From Clostridiales bacterium GWF2_38_85 (GTDB lineage Bacteria; Bacillota; Clostridia; Oscillospirales; CAG-382), in the NCBI GenBank assembly GCA_001797275.1, contig MGOY01000036.1, positions 100,361-161,596 on the forward strand: a stretch of DNA of 61,236 bases, in the 5' to 3' direction. Position numbers and translations under genes: made by a program. This document shows positions 56,604-61,236 of the stretch, in pieces. Below the pieces are notes generated by a model. It had not been told where the DNA came from. It did no database searches and saw only the letters and a list, made by a program, of their open reading frames with translations. The stretch's first letter is position 1. The number at the start of each line of letters is the position of its first letter.

Positions 56604-56776
56604 TCAACCGATTTTTATCTTACTGAAACCGTAAAATAAATCCTTTCAATACTTTTTATACCTATTAGATTATAACACAAACCTTTCCGGATTTTCAAGG
56701 CAAAAAGAACTTTTAATTAAATATTTTTGCATTATTTTTATGCAAGTCCTGCAATTTAATAAATTGATCATAAAAC

Positions 56777-56805
56777 TTGACATAGCAGACTTTTTTTGTT
56801 ATCAT
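56777..56805 (+). promoter_or_regulatory. luxS promoter
   Basis: A perfect TTGACA (56777-56782), a 17-nt spacer and TATCAT (56800-56805) lie 37 nt before the luxS start codon. Confidence 0.75.
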
Positions 56806-56841
56806 AATTGTAAATATACACTTATAAAGGAATGAATCTAT

Positions 56842-57294
56842 ATGAAAAGAATAGCCAGTTTTTCTGTTGACCATACAAAGCTGATGCCCGGTATGTATGT
56901 TTCCAGGATTGACGGTGATATAACCACATATGACCTGCGTCAGAGACGTCCCAACTGCGGCGATTATCTTGACAATGCAACACTGCACACCTTTGAGCAT
57001 CTGTTTGCAACATTTATAAGAAACTCCGAAATTTCCGACTGCATAATTTACTTCGGACCAATGGGCTGCCAGACCGGTGCATATCTGCTTGTCCGCAACG
57101 CCGACAACAATAAGGTGTTCGAGGTTGTCAAACAGGTACTGCGTCAGATTATTGACCACGAAGGCGAAATTTACGGAGCCGCCGCAGCTGAATGCGGCAA
57201 TTACAAATCACACGACCTCGCTAAGGCGAAGGAAGAGAGCAAACGCTATCTTGCGGTCCTCGAAAACATCAAGAACCCGACATTCCAATACTGA
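56842..57294 (+). CDS. luxS: S-ribosylhomocysteine lyase (AI-2 synthesis)
   Basis: The 150-residue LuxS has its metal site HTFEH (49-53), catalytic Cys76 in GPMGCQTG and metal ligand Cys118 in AAAECGNY. It releases homocysteine and the AI-2 precursor from S-ribosylhomocysteine. AAAGGA lies 10 nt before the ATG. It is monocistronic, with its own promoter and terminator. Confidence 0.97.
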   Translation: MKRIASFSVDHTKLMPGMYVSRIDGDITTYDLRQRRPNCGDYLDNATLHTFEHLFATFIRNSEISDCIIYFGPMGCQTGAYLLVRNADNNKVFEVVKQVLRQIIDHEGEIYGAAAAECGNYKSHDLAKAKEESKRYLAVLENIKNPTFQY

Positions 57295-57307
57295 ATAAAT
57301 TTATAAC

Positions 57308-57346
57308 AAAAATTCCTGTTCTTCTTTCTATAGAGCAGGGATTTTT
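57308..57346 (+). terminator. luxS terminator
   Basis: AAAAATTCCTG (57308-57318) pairs with CAGGGATTTTT (57336-57346), with one G-U pair; the T run closes the stem. Confidence 0.75.
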
Positions 57347-57468
57347 AATATTTTAGATGTATTTAAAAGTTCTACCGGCATTCGACACGGTATTTTATAG
57401 ATTTTATTGATTTTTTCACATTTGCATATATAATATTATTAAACCGATATAAATGAAAGGGCGTAATG

Positions 57469-58185
57469 ATGGATAAATATGCAACCGCAAATCTGTTATA
57501 TGAGCTTAGGATAAAACACAATTATACTCAAAACGAGCTTGCTTCTATAATCGGAGTATCAAACAAAGCTGTTTCAAAATGGGAAACCGGAGCTTCAAAG
57601 CCTAAAATTGATACTTTGTATAAGCTGGCAGCACTATATAAAACAACAATTGATGAATTGCTTTCGAGCAATCAAAACGATATAACCTTCAACGAACAGC
57701 GAATTATCGAGCCTGATTTCAGCAAGTTTGAAACTATCACAGCCGAACAGAAAGATAATGCTTTTCAAAAATACGAAGACCGTCAGGAAAAACTATATGG
57801 CAAAGGCAGAATTTATGCCCGGATATTTGCAGTGTATTATATTACGAATATCGTATTGTATGCAATAAGTATAATGCCAAATTCCAGACTCGATCTTCTC
57901 AAATTGATTATATTAGCATCAAGAATTCTGCTTATCTTCTTCTTTTTGAAGGGAAGGTTCTGGGCAAGAATTACAATGATATGTTTATTCTCTTTTAGCT
58001 TTTTTATTGATCTTTTATATTGCTTGGGACTTATGAATTTACCTTTTTATATTAACATTAATGATCCCCTCGGATATGCCTTTTTCATTATTTATAATAT
58101 TTCAATCTCAGTTGAATTTATAATGTTTATTATCCTCATTAAAAGCAAAGCACTTCGAACATATCTCGAATACCAGGATGTATAA
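57469..58185 (+). CDS. XRE-family HTH regulator with C-terminal membrane domain
   Basis: This roughly 238-residue protein has a Cro/CI helix-turn-helix at about 5-60 (LRIKHNYTQNELASIIGVSNKAVSKWETGASKPKIDTLYKLA). A polar linker is followed by four hydrophobic helices (about 118-230). Membrane-tethered HTH proteins of this layout are common in Clostridia, with unknown signals. Two adjacent ATGs follow AAAGGGCG; the second is used here. It ends in its own terminator. Confidence 0.85.
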   Translation: MDKYATANLLYELRIKHNYTQNELASIIGVSNKAVSKWETGASKPKIDTLYKLAALYKTTIDELLSSNQNDITFNEQRIIEPDFSKFETITAEQKDNAFQKYEDRQEKLYGKGRIYARIFAVYYITNIVLYAISIMPNSRLDLLKLIILASRILLIFFFLKGRFWARITMICLFSFSFFIDLLYCLGLMNLPFYININDPLGYAFFIIYNISISVEFIMFIILIKSKALRTYLEYQDV

Positions 58186-58193
58186 TTTAATTC

Positions 58194-58234
58194 ACACTAT
58201 TGTTCAATTTATATTAAACAGTAGTGTATTTTTT
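58194..58234 (+). terminator. Terminator after the HTH membrane protein
   Basis: ACACTATTGTT (58194-58204) and AACAGTAGTGT (58217-58227) pair with one G-U, followed by ATTTTTTAT. The rest of the 285-nt gap up to 58470 is AT-rich, with no clear promoter. Confidence 0.75.
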
Positions 58235-58470
58235 ATCTATAGTCCCATCTAAAATTTCGACAAAAATGCGTTTTATATAATGTTTATTAATAGAATTCTT
58301 TAATAATATACCTTATTTTAAGGTCAAAATATAGTTAAACTGTCAATTGAATATTATGCTTATAATAAATCTATAATGAGAATAAGAGCAAAAATAGCAT
58401 TATTCATATAAAAGAATAAAATAGTAGTAGGAGTATATAGGGTTTATAATCCAAAAAGTGAGGTATTGAT

Positions 58471-59262
58471 ATGAAAAACGATATCAGAACAGAAAAAGTA
58501 ATTATATTTGTTCTCTCTGTTCTTTTCGCAATAACATTAATTACCGGCGTATTTCAAATAAAACAGTTAAACGTTCTCAGCGAACAAACCAAAGTTAAAC
58601 TTTCTGAATTAAATAATGAGCTTGAAAAAACACAAACAGAAGCTTCTGCCGCTCAAGAACAGTTTCAATTAAATAACAGCAAATATTTATTATTAATAAA
58701 AAAATTGAATCAAAAAAGCACAGATGCTTCAGAACAGCTTTCAGATAAGACAGATACAATAAATTCATTGACAGAAGAAAACTCAACATTACAGCAACAA
58801 ATATTAATCCTGAAAAATGAAATCATCAAGCTTCAATCAGAGATTGAAAAACAAGCTTCGATGAAATCCTATTCGACCGTCAAATATACGTCCGAGGAAC
58901 GCGAGATGCTATATTGTTTAGTGCAGAATGAATGCGGTAGTTCTGAAATTGAACACAAAAGAATAATCGCAAACATCGTTCTTAACCGAGTTAAAAGTAA
59001 TCGATTCCCGAATACAATATCTGAGGTTATAGCACAAGAAGGACAATTTGCAAAGATAACCGCCTGGCAGACAGAGAATAAAAATTATGATGAAGATACT
59101 GTAAAAGCTGTGGATGAGGTTTTGACCGATTCTGCGATAGATGAAAGCCACGGCGCATTGTATTTTTATTCGACAAATTATTTAAGTGATCACAATGCAA
59201 TACAATGGTTTGAGCATAAAAGTTTTCTATTTGAAGCCTATGGACATAGGTTCTTTAAATAA
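58471..59262 (+). CDS. SleB-like cell wall hydrolase with membrane anchor and coiled coil
   Basis: The protein is 263 residues. An N-terminal membrane helix (about 9-30) is followed by a coiled coil (about 35-135). A hydrolase_2 (SleB) domain spans about 140-263: EREMLYCLVQNECGSSEIEHKRIIANIVLNRVKS with the catalytic Glu, NTISEVIAQEGQFA, and GALYFYSTN. It probably cleaves peptidoglycan at the outer face of the membrane in growth or sporulation. GTGAGG lies 9 nt before the ATG. Confidence 0.88.
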   Translation: MKNDIRTEKVIIFVLSVLFAITLITGVFQIKQLNVLSEQTKVKLSELNNELEKTQTEASAAQEQFQLNNSKYLLLIKKLNQKSTDASEQLSDKTDTINSLTEENSTLQQQILILKNEIIKLQSEIEKQASMKSYSTVKYTSEEREMLYCLVQNECGSSEIEHKRIIANIVLNRVKSNRFPNTISEVIAQEGQFAKITAWQTENKNYDEDTVKAVDEVLTDSAIDESHGALYFYSTNYLSDHNAIQWFEHKSFLFEAYGHRFFK

Positions 59263-59282
59263 AATAGTGAATTAATATAATT

Positions 59283-59318
59283 AATGCTTCCGATGTAGTT
59301 TTTTCAGAAGCATTTTTA
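59283..59318 (+). terminator. Terminator after the SleB-like gene
   Basis: AATGCTTC (59283-59290) and GAAGCATT (59307-59314) form a perfect 8-bp stem followed by a T run. Confidence 0.75.
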
Positions 59319-59408
59319 TTGCAATTCAAAAATTATTGTTCTTATCTCTTTACAATATTTATCTGTAATGTTATACTGCTTAAAAGAAGTATTGAGGGAG
59401 TGAATATT

Positions 59409-60305
59409 TTGAGCGAAATCGTTATAAACAACCTTACGAAAAATTACGGAAGCGGAAAAGGTATTTTTGATGTAACGCTCTCTGTTAAAAAAGGCGAGGT
59501 ATTCGGATTTCTCGGGCCAAACGGTGCCGGCAAGACAACAACAATCCGTCATCTGATGGGATTTATCAATGCCGACAAGGGCAGCTGCACAATCGGCGGT
59601 CTTGACTGCCGTACTAAATCTGCCGAGATACAGAAAACACTCGGCTATCTCCCCGGAGAAATTGCTTTCATGGATGATATGAAGGGCATGGATTTTATCA
59701 GATTCATTGCAAAAATGAAGGATGTTGCCGATCTCACCAGAGCAAACGAGCTGATGGAGCTGCTTGAACTGAATCCTCAGGGACTGCTAAAGAAAATGTC
59801 CAAAGGTATGAAGCAGAAGATTGGGCTTGTATGCGTATTTTTATCCAATCCGAAGGTATTATTACTCGACGAACCGTCAAGCGGACTTGATCCGCTGATG
59901 CAGAATCGTTTTATTGAGCTTATTCTTGCCGAGAAGAAGAAAGGTACAACCATTTTTCTCTCATCACATATATTCGAAGAGATTGAACGCACCTGTGACA
60001 GAACTGCAATAATCAGAAATGGCAAGCTTGCAACCATTACTGATATGCAGACGCTCCGTGCTTCAAAACAGAAGACCTATCTTATTACATTTGAGACCGA
60101 TGAGCAAGCGACAGCATTTGCAAAAGAAGGTTTCAAGCTCTCATCTGTTACAAGCAACACAGTTGCGGTTTCAGTCAAAGGTGATGTGATGCCATTGATT
60201 AATGCAATGAATAAATATAAAATCACTGCTCTTGATGTTAAAACACAAACACTTGAAGAACTATTCCTGAACTTTTACGGGAAAGGAGAGAACGGTAATG
60301 CTTAA
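59409..60305 (+). CDS. ABC transporter ATP-binding protein
   Basis: The protein is 298 residues from the TTG at 59409, 8 nt after GAGGGAG; an extension to 59319 overlaps the terminator region and is rejected. It has Walker A GPNGAGKTTT, the signature MSKGMKQKIGL, Walker B VLLLDEPSSGLDP and the H-loop SSHIFEEIE. It powers the permease encoded next, with an 8-nt overlap. The substrate is unknown. Confidence 0.95.
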   Translation: MSEIVINNLTKNYGSGKGIFDVTLSVKKGEVFGFLGPNGAGKTTTIRHLMGFINADKGSCTIGGLDCRTKSAEIQKTLGYLPGEIAFMDDMKGMDFIRFIAKMKDVADLTRANELMELLELNPQGLLKKMSKGMKQKIGLVCVFLSNPKVLLLDEPSSGLDPLMQNRFIELILAEKKKGTTIFLSSHIFEEIERTCDRTAIIRNGKLATITDMQTLRASKQKTYLITFETDEQATAFAKEGFKLSSVTSNTVAVSVKGDVMPLINAMNKYKITALDVKTQTLEELFLNFYGKGENGNA

Positions 60306-61095
60306 CTTCACTCTTTTCAAACGCGAGCTTCGTGCCAATTATGTTGTATTCTTAATTTTTGTCGGTGTACTTGCGCTGTACGAATCGATGATTGTTATGA
60401 TGTTTGATCCCCAGCTTGGCGAAATGCTCGATCAATTCGCAAAAGTTATGCCACAAATTATGGCTGCCTTTGGTATGGTCAGTGTGGGAAGTACATTAAT
60501 TGAATTTGTTTCATCATATCTTTATGGTTTCCTTCTCCTGATGTTCCCCATGATATTTGAAATAATCGTCGCAAACCGTTTGGTTTCACGCTATGTTGAC
60601 CGCGGTTCGATGGCATGCTTACTAGCAACCCCAAATAAACGCAGTAAAATCATCCTCACTCAAGCTACATTTATGTTTCTCAGTTTGCTTTCATTAATTA
60701 TTATATCAACTGCCATGACAATTGCATTCAGTGAAATGATGTTCCCGTCAGCGCTTGATATACCAAAGTTCCTTGTTCTGAATGTCAACCTTCTTGGATT
60801 GCATTTTGCTATTTCAGGAATCTGCTTCTTCGGTTCTGCAGTTGCTAACTCAAGCAAGCTTTCTTATTCTATCGGTGCAGGTATTCCTATTGCCTTCTAC
60901 CTGATACAGATGCTTGCCAACATGGGCGGCAAACTCGAAGATTTAAAATACGCAACCATATTCTCGCTGTTTGACCCAGCAAGCATATTAAAAGAACCAG
61001 GCAATTTGATGCCTTTGTTTATTCTGTGTGCGATAGGCATTATACTGTACTCATCGGGAATACTGATATTCAACAAGAAGGATTTATCGTTGTAA
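60298..61095 (+). CDS. ABC-2-type transporter permease
   Basis: The 265-residue membrane protein has about six hydrophobic helices and the basic N-terminus NFTLFKRELRANY typical of ABC-2 permeases. It is translationally coupled to the ATPase gene. It resembles exporters of small lipophilic compounds or antimicrobials, but nothing fixes the substrate. Confidence 0.88.
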   Translation: MLNFTLFKRELRANYVVFLIFVGVLALYESMIVMMFDPQLGEMLDQFAKVMPQIMAAFGMVSVGSTLIEFVSSYLYGFLLLMFPMIFEIIVANRLVSRYVDRGSMACLLATPNKRSKIILTQATFMFLSLLSLIIISTAMTIAFSEMMFPSALDIPKFLVLNVNLLGLHFAISGICFFGSAVANSSKLSYSIGAGIPIAFYLIQMLANMGGKLEDLKYATIFSLFDPASILKEPGNLMPLFILCAIGIILYSSGILIFNKKDLSL

Positions 61096-61166
61096 ATTTT
61101 ATAACTTAAATATAGACAAAACAATGTGAATATGATAAAATAATTTATCCATTATTATGAATAGAG

Positions 61167-61236
61167 AATTATCCGAGCACGGGAGCATAAAAAAGCGGGC
61201 GAGAACATGAAATTCATCACCCGTGGTTGGATAATT
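61167..61236. repeat. Inverted repeat at the right edge
   Basis: AATTATCCGAGCACGGGAG (61167-61185) and the complement of 61218-61236 match at 16 of 19 positions. The second arm ends exactly at the window edge, so the unit may continue. No gene is visible in 61096-61236. Confidence 0.55.

Noticed and set aside
56713-57159. A 148-codon minus-strand gene over luxS
   Set aside because: It is antisense to the fully intact luxS and has no recognisable domain or ribosome site.

Overview
The window looks like the chromosome of a low-to-moderate GC Gram-positive anaerobe of the class Clostridia (Oscillospirales/Ruminococcaceae-like). Supporting signs are a DnaC/DnaI-like loader next to a DnaD-domain protein, a sepF-yggT-divIVA division cluster, lspA, luxS, a SpoIID-like and a SleB-like cell-wall protein, strong AAGGA/GGAGG ribosome sites, frequent TTG starts, and acetate kinase. 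The family-level placement is inference from gene order and protein style. I see no tRNA, rRNA, CRISPR array, integrase or transposase.

Region 1 (1-9224) is the accessory part. After a truncated MFS transporter come two 105-bp palindromic elements. They are followed by a four-gene cassette on the plus strand: a TerB-N/TerB-C domain protein, a BrxD-like P-loop ATPase, and two tandem, translationally coupled Lhr/BrxHI-like superfamily 2 helicases. BrxD and BrxHI families are known from type 2 BREX phage defence, but no methylase, PglZ or other BREX gene is present. The cassette therefore looks like a compact stand-alone defence or DNA-stress system, with a duplicated helicase as its most distinctive feature. 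This is the strongest candidate for something poorly described.

Region 2 (9287-19698) holds tmcAL, ackA with a structured leader, a small secreted protein, and a secreted SpoIID-like/ricin-lectin gene broken by one in-frame TGA. An ECF sigma factor with a membrane-anchored partner follows, then a GH27 alpha-galactosidase paired with a FAD oxidoreductase.

Region 3 (19791-42031) is mostly housekeeping on the minus strand: ligA, a GT4 glycosyltransferase (plus strand), a TIM-barrel protein, yqeG, rnhA, dnaC/dnaD-like genes, a DUF1934 protein, murI, ddl, split transketolase, rluA-type synthase, lspA, ileS, divIVA, yggT, sepF, yggS, an HlyD-like protein, miaA and queA.

Region 4 (42233-61236) has dapA, a cell-surface protein with a PITGD tail, a lipoprotein joining four BIG_2 domains to an AlgX/DHHW-like SGNH domain, a Cys-rich small protein plus lipoprotein, recG, a yhaN/yhaO-like ATPase-nuclease pair, an HI0933-family flavoprotein, an RpiR regulator, pgeF, luxS, an HTH membrane protein, a SleB-like hydrolase and an ABC transporter pair.

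Two kinds of repeated non-coding signal run through the window. The first is a set of roughly 100-bp palindromic, MITE-like elements in intergenic gaps. The second is a leader found upstream of ileS, miaA, yhaN-like and rpiR: a TTTGAAAGA hairpin, then a GTTTTGTG box, then a translation start in which AAGGA abuts one ATG and the real ATG lies 12 nt downstream. That start signature recurs without the full leader before several other genes.
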